The notes under the pieces were generated by a model. That model was not told where the DNA came from and did no database searches. It saw nothing but the letters and a program-made list of their open reading frames with translations. 55,420 bases of DNA from Gnetum montanum (taxonomy: Eukaryota; Streptophyta; Gnetopsida; Gnetales; Gnetaceae): positions 3,751 to 59,170 of the forward strand of contig MNCI01012690.1 in NCBI GenBank assembly GCA_015680685.1. The letters are read 5' to 3'. The position numbers were made by a program, and so were the translations under genes. Positions within the stretch are counted from its first letter, which is position 1. Every line of letters starts with the position of its first letter. Positions 24,418 through 35,769 of this stretch are shown one piece after another.

Positions 24418-25373
24418 CTATGACATCATATTCTCGGATGTCATGGAAAATGTTGAATATATGTAACATTTAACATTATGCATAATAAATACAAAAGGAA
24501 AAATGAAAAGGAAATTTTATTAATGTAAAGAATAATGTATCTAGATCATGCTTTAAGGATTCCTTAGGACTATGATCCTTCAATATATATTTGTTATAGG
24601 CAATCTAGAACCAACATCATGGTTAGGCCTATACCTATCTAAAAGAAATAGCTAGTCATCTTCCTATCCCAATTTATCCAACACACATTACTTGCCTTTA
24701 CTAGCTTTGCAACTTCATTCTAACATGACCTCTAATTCTTGAGTATAAATATCTTAGATCAAAACCCAAAAAAGATCACCTCAATAGACATTCTCATCAT
24801 GATAACATGTCCTTTCAAGACTTATTACAATAATTATTGCTATAAAACCACCTATTTTGATCACCTTTGTTTCTTCCCTACATTTGTATTTGGAGATTTT
24901 TTGCTTGAAGAAGATGTCTTGAATGGCAAGAAGAAATCTTGGCTAAGACTTGTGGCTAATAAAAGTTGTCTTAGGGTTAAACAAGATATCTTATCAAAAG
25001 TGTAGTCTTCTTTGGGAAGATGTCTTGTTGCAGAAAATATGTCTTGCACAGGACATCTTTTGCAAGAGAAGACATCTTATCCCAAAAGGAGACATCTTGC
25101 CTACACATGAGACATTTCTCCTATAAGTTGATTTTGATAGGAGACATCTACCAAGGCAAAAGATGACCTGTACAATTTGGAAAACCTTTAAAATCACCTA
25201 TTCTAATTTAGGAAACCATCCATGTAAGTTGGAAAAGGATGAAAATAGCTAGAGAAAAGGTAAGAAGACCATGGAAACAACTGAAGAATCTCAAGTTAAG
25301 TTAGCAAAATGCTTCTAGGTCTCTTATCTTCCTATTATCCATAAATATTAATGTAATTCATAGTTGTTGATAC
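24418..25373 (+). repeat. Old LTR-like dispersed repeat, copy B (insertion site of E4)
   Basis: Related to 18895-20560. With E4 removed, this joins 52778 onward: a leader-like stretch and then a gypsy gag start at 53287. That order fits an LTR plus 5' leader of an older element. 24905-25150 is dense in AGACATCTT/AAGATGTCTT words. The short frames in this stretch (24739-25197, both strands) are by-products of the repeat. Confidence 0.45.
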
Positions 25374-25378
25374 ATGAG
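25374..25378. repeat. Target site duplication of E4 (left), ATGAG
   Basis: Identical to 52773-52777 beyond the far LTR. Confidence 0.9.
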
Positions 25379-26209
25379 TGATGAGTCACGTTTTGGGCAA
25401 CCGTGATATCGTGTACGCAATATCTCATGCTCAGTCGCAATATTACCTACGCGATATCATAGCCCACTGCTAGTTCTATAAATAAGAGGTGGCTCTCCCT
25501 TGTTTCTCAATCAAGTTTTTAGTTCCTTAGCCAAACTCTTATAGTTTTCCCTTTCTAAAGTTAGAATTATTTCCTAGTGTATGCTCGCAGTGTGGTGAAT
25601 GTAATTGTATGACATCCTTTATTCGAGTGTGATGTACTTGGACATGCACATGACCAGAAATAAAGATCAAGATTACTTTATCATTGTAGCATTCACGTAG
25701 ATTAATTATTTATTTAATTGTTATTTACTAATTTTCTAGTTAATATCCTCTCATCCTTATCTCATGTTAAAACATGGAATGAGTACGACTTGATTACGAG
25801 CATTTAAGTGTGACTACTTGGTAACCCAGTAGCGTACCTAGGATCTGTGCTTGGTAATCCTAGTGGTAGTCATGCATGGAGTCCAAGATGTGTACGGATA
25901 ATCAAGGAATGGATGCTTATCGCGCTTAGGCTAGTTTAGATTCTCTTACTCTTTCTCTCTTAGCTTAGATAATATTACTTTCCATTTCCTTTAGGAGTAG
26001 CGTTAGATTAGAAAACATATCATACATCTCACTTTGGACTAAACCATACGTGACAAAGCTAATACTAGTCCATGTGGGAAGACAGCAAACTGCGACCTAA
26101 GGCTAACTGTCTAGATGCCACAACTAGTTCTTCTGCAAAGTTTGACCGGATCAAGGGTGTAACGCTTGTATTCATATAATTGAGTGTAGGGGTACCTCAC
26201 CACTCATCA
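25379..26209 (+). repeat. 5' LTR of E4 (831 bp)
   Basis: TGATGAG...CTCATCA, TATAAATA at about 25478-25485, AATAAA near 25660. It has two palindrome pairs in U3 where the 3' LTR has one, accounting for most of the 36-bp length difference. Confidence 0.92.
25400..25486 (+). promoter_or_regulatory. U3 palindrome array and TATA box (E4 5' LTR)
   Basis: Four arms: TGATATCGTG, GCAATATCTC, GCAATATTAC and GCGATATCAT, in two pairs, then TATAAATAAGAGG. Confidence 0.65.
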
Positions 26210-26210
26210 T

Positions 26211-26228
26211 TGGCACCATTACCGAGGA
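26211..26228 (+). other. Primer binding site of E4, tRNA-Asp type
   Basis: TGGCACCATTACCGAGGA, one base after the LTR, close to the complement of the plant tRNA-Asp 3' end; mismatches look like transitions. Confidence 0.8.
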
Positions 26229-26351
26229 CGGTGCTAGTCATCTAGATTAGTTATATCATACAAGGTTACTGTATAAGGACCTAATGATATACCTTTTAGA
26301 AAAAAAATAGTTATTAAAAGTCACACGTAATTCACACACAACTTCACAACA

Positions 26352-28331
26352 ATGCCTCTCCTACAAGATTACAATAATGCCACACTTAGTGAGGAAATTC
26401 ATTGGAGAACCAATGAACTATATGATGATGAAGATTGAAGTACACAACCCGAAGTGGGGGTTTCTTATAAACATGAATGAAAACAACATCATACCAACAC
26501 ATGAAAGCATAACTTACCCGATAATGATGAACCCCTACTGGCCACTACAAGCTTAATGCAAATACAGGAGGCTATTCAAATCTCACGTAGGCATTGTAAA
26601 GAGAGTTGTCTACCCAAGCTTGATTTAAAAAACTTTCCTAAATTTTCAAGAGGCTATGACTTAGATCCACGTCAACATTTACAAGCCTTCTACGATGCCT
26701 GCACATGGAATAACATTGATAACGGTTGGCAAAAACTTAAGCTCTTTCCTATCACACTCACTAGCCAAGAAAAAGTATGGTATAGATCGTTAAAACCAAA
26801 TTCAATATGACGTTGGTTAACAATGGTAAAAGTCTTTAATGAAAAATATCAAACCTATGCAAGAGTGTCAGCCTTGAGGAAAAAAATCCAAGAGTGGAGA
26901 CAAGCACAACATGAACCCTTGGACATGGCCTTAGAAAGATATTATGCACTATTAAACAACTGTCTAGGCCATGGGTTTTTTGAGGAAAGGCTAATGTATC
27001 ATATTATTGATGGGCTTCGTGATGCAACAAGAGAGCCCTTAGGAATGTATGCCCAAGGTCAACTACATGAACTACAAACCCATCAAGTTCAAGAGCTTGT
27101 TAAGTAGGTAGAAAAAGAAGAAGGAGATATGGCTAGATGGGAGAGTGTCGAAAAACATCAACGGGACCAAAATCTCAACTTAAGAAAGGTCCATGATCAT
27201 AAAAAGGAGAAATCAACTAATCTTAAGGTGGAAACATCATCTTTGCCAACACAATAAATACTAGAAGAAGTCGAGGAAAAGATCAATAAGATGTTGGAAT
27301 GGACGTATCAAAAGTGTGGAGAATTTATCAATATTATTGGAGATAGAGTTTTAACAACCAAAGAAGTAGGACAAAACATTAGACAATTGGAAAGAAGGGA
27401 TAAGGAAAATAAGAGCTCAACTACCGATCATACGTATGAATGGAACATATGCCTGTACGATCACTCCAAAGGCCAATGCCCAATATTGTTACATTTACAT
27501 GAGCATTGGGGAAACACGTTACATCTAGAGTTCGTATAGAGATACTGTGTTCGATCATAGTGGCAACAATCCCAGTCATGGGGGAAACCACCACTACACT
27601 GGAGACACCCTTTGTATCATCTAAACCCGAACACTTATCTTGTTCAACATATTGTTTCTCCAACTGGGCCAACATACTCTATCTCACCACAGTACCATTC
27701 TCCTCAATACTATCAACCCATGCATCCAACATAACCACCACCTTGTGCACCTTATACTCCTAACTTTCAACATTCTCATCCTTTCCCTCCTTCCATATCA
27801 CCACCAACTATTCCTAAGGTGTCTGCACCACCACAACAACCCACGAACATTACTTGTGCTACTACTGCCAATAGCAACGAGAGGCCTCCTCAACATCCAA
27901 AGAACACCTTCTTTATACATAACCGTAAGAAGGGACAACACAATTCCGAGGCCACTACATCTTCAAACTCAGCACAAGTCAAACACTGTGGTGCACCCTC
28001 ATCCTCGAACCCCATGCCTCATGTTACTTCATCAGGGCCACCAACTCACACTCCAACAACAATACGGCCCAATGAACACAGAAATGAAGAGTGAGAACCC
28101 GATCCTTGCATACCATCTACCAGTCCCAAATATCATAGTGGGTCAACTCGTTATCCAGGAACTACATCACACAAATTTCTCCACTATACATATAATAATC
28201 AAGTATGTGAAACCTGATGGGGTAAGTATGATCAGGCCTCAATACTTCCAACATGTAAGGACCCTCATTTTCCATTTATTAATTCATGCCATACTCAACC
28301 AATTAGTTATGGGGGATATCCCCTATCCTAA
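26352..28331 (+). pseudogene. Gag of E4 (single frame, interrupted by stops)
   Basis: From the ATG at 26352 (MPLLQDYNNATLSEE) one frame can be followed for 660 codons to a TAA at 28329-28331, with in-frame stops but no frameshift that I can see. The region from about codon 80 to 250 has the retrotransposon-gag layout: LDLKNFPKFSRGYD, HLQAFYDAC, KLKLFPITLTSQEKVWYRSL, FNEKYQTYAR, IDGLRDATREPLGMYAQGQL. Related to Athila/Tat-type Gag and to E2 Gag. The last 280 codons are rich in Pro, His, Ser and Tyr (about 27570-28330). No CCHC zinc knuckle and no protease follow. It would form the particle shell and bind the RNA if intact. Confidence 0.8.
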
Positions 28332-29049
28332 AAACAAGCAGGATTAATAACCACTTTTTATTTTCTTTGATTTTACAACTTTTTTTCTAGTTTTTAATTT
28401 TTTTCAACTTTCTTGTTTTACCTTTTTGTCTTTTTTATGTTTTTGTAAGTAATATGAAGAAAACACTCATGTGGATTGTTGGTTGAGGTGTGTTCTATGT
28501 TATTAAGTCTCAAGTGATCAATTATGTGGACAGTGAGCCCATTACACCCACTCATCCACTCTACAAATAAGAGGTTCTGTTCAAGGGTACAGTGATATTC
28601 TTGACATTTTTAAAACTTAAAATTAATTTTTGTGTTCATTGTACCCAAAATGAAGAAGGATGGACCAAGAGGGAATGAATAGGATGTGACATTAAGGATA
28701 CTTGTGGATTCTCTTTGGTTACGTCTGTGGGAGTTATCATGTAGCGTGGTCATACTAAGATCCTTGTAGATCTAATGAAAAATGGGAGTAAGAGTAATCA
28801 GAAGGACACTCAAAAATCAAATGCTATTCTAGGGGGTTCCATTGGAAAGAAATACACCCATGGCCTGATGGTTGGTGGCTTATCTGGATTCAGTAAAGTG
28901 AAAAAAGAGAAAGAAAGAGAAAAAGAAAAGAAAAAGAGAAAGTGCCACAAAAAAAATCACTCCTCCCTTGAATAAAATGCCAAGTGATTGTATGCGTTGT
29001 TCTTATGATACTCTCATAGTTTTTCACCATGGGATGAAACAATGCGATG
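28332..29049 (+). other. Post-gag spacer of E4, no gene
   Basis: T-rich stretch (28350-28460) resembling the T-rich stretch after protease in E2 (minus, about 11850-11740), then unassigned sequence. The 66-codon frame at 28775-28975 ends in a Lys/Glu-rich purine run and is probably not a gene. Confidence 0.5.
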
Positions 29050-29054
29050 TCACT
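29050..29054. repeat. Target site duplication of the nested Tat element (left), TCACT
   Basis: Identical to 47813-47817. Confidence 0.9.
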
Positions 29055-29212
29055 TGAAACACCATTAATTTCGGCCTAGCACTTTGAAACGAGAATAATT
29101 CAGAGCCTCTTGAGTTTTCGAAGGAAAAAATTTGACTAAGACATGGAACTCACACTTAGCTTGTCAAGCTAGCTTACTCATGCTCGGCTTGTCAAGCTAG
29201 CTTGCCCTCAGT

Positions 29213-30030
29213 GTGAGCAACTCCAAGAGCCTTAAAACTGAGTCAAAATGGTCTAACTTTGAAGGTGTGAGACATCCTTGGAGCCCACTGATGACTGCAC
29301 CAAGTTTCAGCATCCAAAATCCAAGATTTCAAGTCAAAATCACACAAATCTTACTACTCACGCTGAGTTCACATCCAAGTCATGCTGGCAGCATGAGTCC
29401 AGCGTGACTCCAGCATGAGTAACCCAAAACAACCTCAAAATAGTGTTAAAATGGCCTGATTTTTACGGTACAAGGCCTCCTTGAGGTCCACTAGTGATTT
29501 CTCTAGGTCCCAGCCCTCAAAATTCTAATTTCAAACACGAAAATACATAGTTTTAAGCACTCACACTGAGGTCACACTGGAGTCATGCCCAGCTAACGTT
29601 GACAACATGAGTCCAGCATGAGTTTCCAAAATGACTTGAATCAAGGCATAAAAAAGCTCAAATTTAGCTTGCAGGTTATCCCCAAGGGTAGGCAGTAGTT
29701 ACACTTGAAAGACAGGTCTCAAACGTTCAATATTTGATGTGAAATATACCATCCCAGCTTGCTCACGCCCAGGTCATGCTGAGGCCATGCTAACATCATG
29801 AGCCTAGCGTGAGTTACCAAAAGTGGCCCAAATCCAAGCATAGATAGGCCCAAATTAAACATGTAGGATGTCCTCAAGGTCAAGTAGTAGTTACACTTCA
29901 AAAATAGATCTTAAAAGATGGAATTTTGACATGAAACACATCATTTTTTGTCATGCATGCTGAGGTGATGCTAAGGTCACGCTGAGGTCATGCTGGCAGC
30001 ATGAGTCCAACGTGAGCATTGGTCACGACC
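29213..30030 (+). repeat. Four degenerate tandem units of about 200 bp in the Tat 5' LTR U3
   Basis: Each unit runs from a CAAAATGG/CCCAAAT-like start, through a GACATCCTTGAGG/TCCTCAAGG-like block, to a CACGCTGAGGTCATGCTGG-like block ending GAGTCCAGCGTGAG. Boundaries are near 29213, 29424, 29636 and 29827. Confidence 0.7.
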
Positions 30031-30416
30031 AAGCAAAAGCACTTCAAATGCACACTGGTGACCTTGGTGAAGCAAAAACATATTTAGCTATAGTCAGTCC
30101 GTAGATTCAGAAATTTCAAGTGAGCTAGAGGCAAATGCTCTTGTTGTACATTATCAGTTATTATAAATTTTTCACATTTTTGAGCTGGTCAAGCTCTTAT
30201 GCTACAAATTTTACATGCTTCTATGAGCGTAAGCCAACTTGCATAAGCTAAAAAAGATTGTAAGATTCAGTGTATCTGGTCTAGAACATAGTCTACCTAC
30301 GTACGCCCAGTTCATACATAGCTGTGCATCGAACACCTGTCACATGATCCATTTTTCTCTCATCTCACAGCCATTGACCTCATTCACAGAATCCTACTCC
30401 TAATCCTAGAAAAATG

Positions 30417-30424
30417 TATAAATA
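30417..30424 (+). promoter_or_regulatory. TATA box of the Tat 5' LTR
   Basis: GTATAAATAC, conserved at about 47274-47283 in the 3' LTR. Confidence 0.7.
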
Positions 30425-30802
30425 CCCTATTCATTGACATAAATGGGGTTGCCAATTTTGGAGAAAGAAAACTAGCAATCCTGAGCCCAGACGCACATGA
30501 TCCCTAGCGCCTATAAACACCTCACATCAGAGCTTAACATCTGACTTGCAATCTAGACACACAGCTACGTTTTGACCAGTGCACACCTTGTTAAACAATA
30601 CAATACAATTTCATTATTGCCTTCCATTTATATTTTTTATTTTGTTTATGCTTTGTTTACAATATAGCTCTATTTACGCTTCATTACAATTTAGTCTTTG
30701 TTTACGCTCTGTGTTCTATTTACATTTCATGTCACTATTTGCATTCCATTTATACCGTTTACGATAACCCCAATGCTAGCCATCACTTACGCTTAGGGAA
30801 GT

Positions 30803-30834
30803 CCTTGGTTGATTTGCATGCAAACCATCCAAGG
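30803..30834 (+). promoter_or_regulatory. Conserved palindromic hairpin in the transcribed part of the Tat LTR
   Basis: Outer arms CCTTGG/CCAAGG enclose a perfect palindrome TTTGCATGCAAA, with partly paired sequence between. It is identical at 47661-47692 although the surrounding LTR sequence has diverged. Confidence 0.6.
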
Positions 30835-30960
30835 CACTTTGCCTTCATTTTTCCAGATTACCCTCACACGAAGGTAGGGTCAACTATATCTCTCCGGAGA
30901 TCTTTCGGCGTTTGTTTTTCCTTCATCCTTACATCGACGATTTCAGATGGTACAGTGAAT

Positions 30961-30978
30961 TGGCACTAGAAGATAGGC
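30961..30978 (+). other. Primer binding site of the Tat element (tRNA not certain)
   Basis: TGGCACTAGAAGATAGGC begins six bases after the LTR. The TGG start and TAGAAG resemble sites used by Tat-type elements, but the tRNA cannot be assigned by eye. Confidence 0.5.
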
Positions 30979-31625
30979 TGATCTTGTTTTCCATCCAATA
31001 AAACGTTGATTCCATTACCTTTCATGAGTGGTGCAGATCAGGTGTAGAACGCAAGCTTAGCTTGCTTAAACCATACCAATTTGTTCACAATTCAATTAGA
31101 TCCTTGCAAACATTTTATGTTGCTTCCAATGTAGTAAATTCTATAATTGTTGCCAAAAATATTAAGTACAATGTGCACACGCTGTGAAAACCCAATACAG
31201 CGTACATAGCTGCAAAGCCGAACACTGTGAAAACACAAAACAAAACCCAATCCAGTGTATACACACTGCTGCACACGTCTGGCGTACACATGTTGTGCAT
31301 GCACATCACTTGCAAATGTTGCATCACATTACGCTTACATTGCACGTACGCTGCCTGTACGCTGCACTTGGATACACTGCATGCAAGCTAGTGTACGCAT
31401 GTTCAAGTTGCACTCATGCTAACATTCACACCTAGCTTGCTCAAGCTCAGGATGCATACACCCAGCTTGCTCAAGCTCAGCTTGCATACACCTGGCTTGC
31501 TCAAGCTCAGCTTGCATATGCTTATTACACACATTCAGCTAGTCAAGCTAGTTACACACATGGAATCTTCTTAGATCAAAGCAGCATTTCCCATTTCTGA
31601 CCTTAATGCCAAAATATCAAACCCT
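30979..31625 (+). other. Leader of the Tat element with short-motif repeats, no gene
   Basis: Between PBS and gag. ACGCTG and CACGCT words recur at 31175-31400; a tandem repeat of about 35 bp with GCTTGCTCAAGCTCAG occupies 31433-31530. The short frames on both strands here (31092-31435) follow these repeats and are not genes. Confidence 0.6.
31433..31530 (+). repeat. Tandem repeat of about 35 bp with AGCTTG/CAAGCT palindromes
   Basis: Three units of GCTTGCTCAAGCTCAG plus GCTTGCATACACC(C/T). The same palindromic core occurs in the LTR clusters. Confidence 0.75.
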
Positions 31626-34600
31626 ATGACCGCAACTGAACCCATAGTTTTCGTTGGAGAGATGAACCCTCAAGGGTCAACTCACCGGTCACTTCGGTTA
31701 CAAGGCAAAGATCCCACTTATACAATTCTCACCTCGGAACAATACAACTTCATCTACGTAAAGATCCAAGCCAACCTACCCATTGATCACATAGAAATGG
31801 AAGAGTGATTCCCCTCTCTAAATTCCATCATGAACTCATATCCCAAATTCTCATGGCAAGGAATCAAACCTTGCAGCAACCCATCGTAGAGCATCAAAAC
31901 AAGGATGAGGAAGATGATTTCACGGCTCAATCTGAACATGGGGATTCATACCATACTCTCAGTCCTCATACTTACGTGAACCCATTATTCCACCCTTTCG
32001 TGGAAGAGACCATGCCTCTTCATGCATTTACAAGCACTCAAGCACCTATTTCTCAATAGGAAGCATCCACCCCCATCCCTGCTTTCCCTACGACCAACAC
32101 CCAACTCAATTCACCCATCCTAGTTATTCCTTTGGTCACCATGTTATCCTCTCTCCTACAAGTACAACCCCAACAACTCTCCTCTCAAGCTAATATAGGA
32201 GCGACCTTCTGACCCCAAATAGTTGGGATGCCATCCGTGATACCTGCTTCTACATCCACCCATTACATAACACAAGTGCAAATCCAAGGAACACCCTCCA
32301 CTACTTCAACTCAATAGGTTCAGGGTGTTTCCTCACAACTTGTAACGCTTACACTTGTCATTTAACAACATCAACCTGCTCACTATAGCATACCACCCGT
32401 TGCAGTCCCATCTGTGAAATGTCCCTCAAATACAACCATCAACAACCCTACATTCATCTTTTCCACAAATCACACAACAATCTAACTATCACCAACTGTC
32501 TAGTCCACCTAGTACTCAAGAATGGGCAGATGCTAGAAAAATGATGCAAGCATTAACTGATGAATTAAAGTGCCTTAAAATTGCAAACATTGAAGAATTC
32601 AAGGTGTTGGACTTCTATCAAGATGATCCAATTATCTCTTCAATGCCACCATTGACTTTACCAAAAGGACTTACACTACCACAACTGACCAAGTATAAAA
32701 GAGAGGGAGATCCAAATGCTCACCTAGTAACATTCTGATTAGAGTGTCTCTTACTTCAAGCATGGCCTCATGCAATCCTACGTGTGTTCACCATGTCCTT
32801 AATTGGAAAAGCCTTAGACTGGTATCGAGCCCTACCGCGTAACTCCATAGCCTCTTTAGAGGATTTTTTACACCAATTCGTTACTTATTTTAAGTATAAC
32901 CTTAAGCCTAAAGCCACACTAGATAGTCTAATCCAAATAAAACAAGCGCCATTAGATCCCATACAAAAATTCATCCAAAGATGGAGTGCTACCCTTAATG
33001 AACTTCATGAGCCTATCCTAGAAACGTATTTAGTTACAATCCTCAAGAGTGCCATGAATGATTTCGTTAAGTCAAAAATCTATTATCTGAATGCTCACAC
33101 TTTGAGTTAGGCATTTTTCCAAATCAAAAACATAGAAGAGGCAGCATAGACAAGTCATGACCCAGCTTACCTAACTTTCAAAAGCCAACATATGAAGAAA
33201 GATAAAGACAAGTCTAAAACAATAGTCGTAGCAATGGTAGAGACATTTCGACCCAACAATGCAGGGTAGAAAGGGAAACAACCTACTGCCCCCACTAGTC
33301 ATGAAAGAGCCGCTCCTACACCTACACCTGAACCCTCCTCTACCCAAACTGCTAACATGAGTAATACTCGTACCTTCGAATGAAAAGACCCTACCCAGTA
33401 CACAGCTTTACCCATGAAGCCTTCACAATTACTGGACCAACTTCTAAAGGCTAGGATGATTTAACATAAGCAAATGTCTCTTGTAGCATCTCAAAAACAC
33501 AACTGATACTATGAGTTGGTTAAAAACCCAACGTTGACAACGACTAATGAACCCCCTGTCCCAAGGGGTTTTAGGTTAGATAGATTCTATGAGTATCACC
33601 AACGATGTGGACATGGAACCGACTACTACTTCCCCCTAAAATAAGACATACAAGGTATGACTGATAGAGGTGAGATAGGCTTTGATGAAGCCAACCCAGT
33701 AAGTCCTCAAAATTAGTCTATGGGGATCTACAAAGATCCTCTTAACACCAAAGAGTCGCCCTATGTGATTAACACCATCCATGTCGGCAATGAACAAGAC
33801 ACCCCATGAAGGCCTTTTGCAATTCGTGTGCCTGCTGAAACCGCATCTACGCTAACACCCCCAAAAGCTCCTTTTTCCACACACACATCTCCTACACCGC
33901 AAAAACCATTCGTCATCCGAGTACATCCTATGGTTTCAATAGCAAATGTGCCATCACAAACTCAACCCACTCCATTTGTAATTTGGGTGCCGAAACACCC
34001 TGATCTGTAACCCCCGATAGTTTTCCCGTGACCCTCGTGAGAACGCCTCGTCAATAGACTGACCAGGGAACATCTGGAAAAAGAATGTCATGGTCATGAG
34101 TTAGGATCGCCAAAACCCACACCGCTAAATGTTGTCCCTATGGTTCCAATTACTGATCAGCCCAGCATGAGTCATCAAGACAAGAACTCGAGAGTGTCCA
34201 GGGTCCCAAACCTAACAACTATAGTTAAAAATACACAAAATCTTCCATGAGAGATACAAATGTTGGGTCAAATGGATCAAGTCTTAATAGATAAAAAATT
34301 TCCAAATAGCAAAGACTTGGCTAGTTCCCTGATCCAGGTTACACAAGTCTTAAAACAAAAGAACACCTCTCTAAGCCTATATGACCTAGTAATGACCTCC
34401 TTGGTATATCGGGAAGCCCTAGTGTGTATGTTGACTTCAATCCATGTTAGTGAAGACCTTCCTACAAATGAACCATCTATTTATACCGTATTGTCTCCAC
34501 ATCAAGAATCGAGGTCCACATCTCTAGGATTTCATGCCAATGACATTAAACGAGATGAAAAAATGGGAGAGGTCACTACCACCCCTATGTTTATAATGAT

Positions 34601-35240
34601 ACAAGTTGACCAATTTAAGATACATAGGGTGCATGTTGATGAAGGAGCGACAAAAAATGTAATACCTTTTTCTATTATTGAACGACTGGGCCTCATGGAA
34701 CAAATACGACCTACGACAACATCATTCTTGAAATCTTTTAGTGGTTCCCATGTCATGGTAAAAGGCATGGTTACCTTGGATTTCATTGCAGGGGACCAGT
34801 TCCCCACATCAGCCAAATTTGTAGTCATGGATAAGATGTCAAGTTTCAATATGATTTTGGGACGACCTTGGTTAGCTCAACTAAAAGCTGTATCCTCACC
34901 GATCCATCAAGAAATTCACCTACCTTATGAAGGTAGTGAAATCATCATACACCAGGATGCAACAACATCACTTACTTCCTCACACGTAGGAATGAATCAA
35001 GGGTCAGAGGTTGAACTCTATGAACCAAAGCAAGACACCACTAGTGAAACCCTAGACATTGGTCAATCTCCAACCCATGGCCTTCTTAAAATAGAAGAAG
35101 CATCGGAAGATGAAGACATAAGATCCATTCCCGCATATGTCTCTTGGTCAGAACTACTATTTGACATATCTAGCGAGGGGATGACGAGTACAAGATCATG
35201 CCTACACATCCCACCCTTCACAGCAAATTATGAAAATTAA
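31626..35240 (+). pseudogene. Gag-protease polyprotein of the Tat element (decayed)
   Basis: One frame (start codon near 31626, MTATEPIVFVGEMNP) to the TAA at 35240, except 31805 to about 32540, which reads in a shifted frame. Gag core at 32541-33110: FTMSLIGKALDWYRALPRNS and FLHQFVTYFKYN, typical of Tat gag. A knuckle-like segment at 33583-33640 reads YEYHQRCGHGTDYYF, i.e. the C-x2-H-x3-GH-x4-C form with Cys replaced by Tyr. Protease at 34560-34960: VHVDEGATKNVIP (Asp kept), MVTLDFIAG, FNMILGRPWLAQLKAV and SSPIHQEIHLP, the last being a Tat/Ogre hallmark. Stops between blocks show it is non-functional. It would supply capsid and the processing protease. Confidence 0.85.
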
Positions 35241-35769
35241 AGAAATAGATCAAAAACTAGGATGAACCGCAATGCGTTTGGAATGACGTTAAACTATCAA
35301 ACATCTGCAACGACGTTAAACTAGCCACAGTCAGAAATGACCGGTTCTTCTAAATTCACCAAAACAACTACAGTTTCCTCCCTTTCTTGGAAAAAGATGC
35401 AATAGTCCATCATGACTTTAAACTGATGAGCATGCCCTAAAATGGCCTTAAACTAGAGCACAGTACATTATCAGTTTACAGAAACTTTTCTACATCATTA
35501 TCATTTACATTTTGCAAAGTACAATTTCTGTTTATTTTATGTTTACTAGACATGATTCTAGTTTACATTTACGTTCACAAATAAACTTGAAAAAAGCAAA
35601 ACAAAATATATAAATATATGTAATACGGAGTGTTAACATGGAAATAGGATGACGACATATTACACCATGATCATATTATATCTATTCTCATACATTCCAA
35701 AAAAAAAAACAAAAAAAAAAGGAAAGCTAAAAGGACTGACAACACCAACAAGCCAAATTATGCATTAGT
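35241..35769 (+). other. Spacer after protease with AACT-type repeats, no gene
   Basis: 35270-35465 carries repeated GACGTTAAACTA / GACTTTAAACTGA words like the 38-bp repeat after pol. An A-rich run is at 35698-35725. Confidence 0.55.

Larger units (their letters stand above)
29055..30954 (+). repeat. 5' LTR of the nested Tat element (1900 bp)
   Basis: Starts TGAAACACC, ends GATGGTACA. Contains AAGCTAGCTTG clusters at 29158-29205, four degenerate units of about 200 bp (29213-30030), a TATA box (TATAAATA at 30417-30424) and a conserved hairpin at 30803-30834. The open frame at 30739-30969 is not considered a gene. Confidence 0.92.

Noticed and set aside
27640-28347. 235-codon plus frame overlapping E4 gag
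   Set aside because: Shifted frame over the Pro/His-rich part of gag; the gag frame continues from upstream and explains the composition.
28775-28975. 66-codon Lys/Glu-rich frame
   Set aside because: Depends on a GAAAAAG purine run in the E4 spacer; no homology.
30739-30969. Open frame in the Tat 5' LTR with a counterpart at 47567-47854
   Set aside because: The similarity follows from the two LTRs being copies; position straddles the LTR end and the frames differ in start and finish.
31092-31435. Overlapping Cys/His-rich frames on both strands
   Set aside because: Composition results from the ACGCTG/GCACAC word repeats of the leader; no zinc-finger spacing holds.
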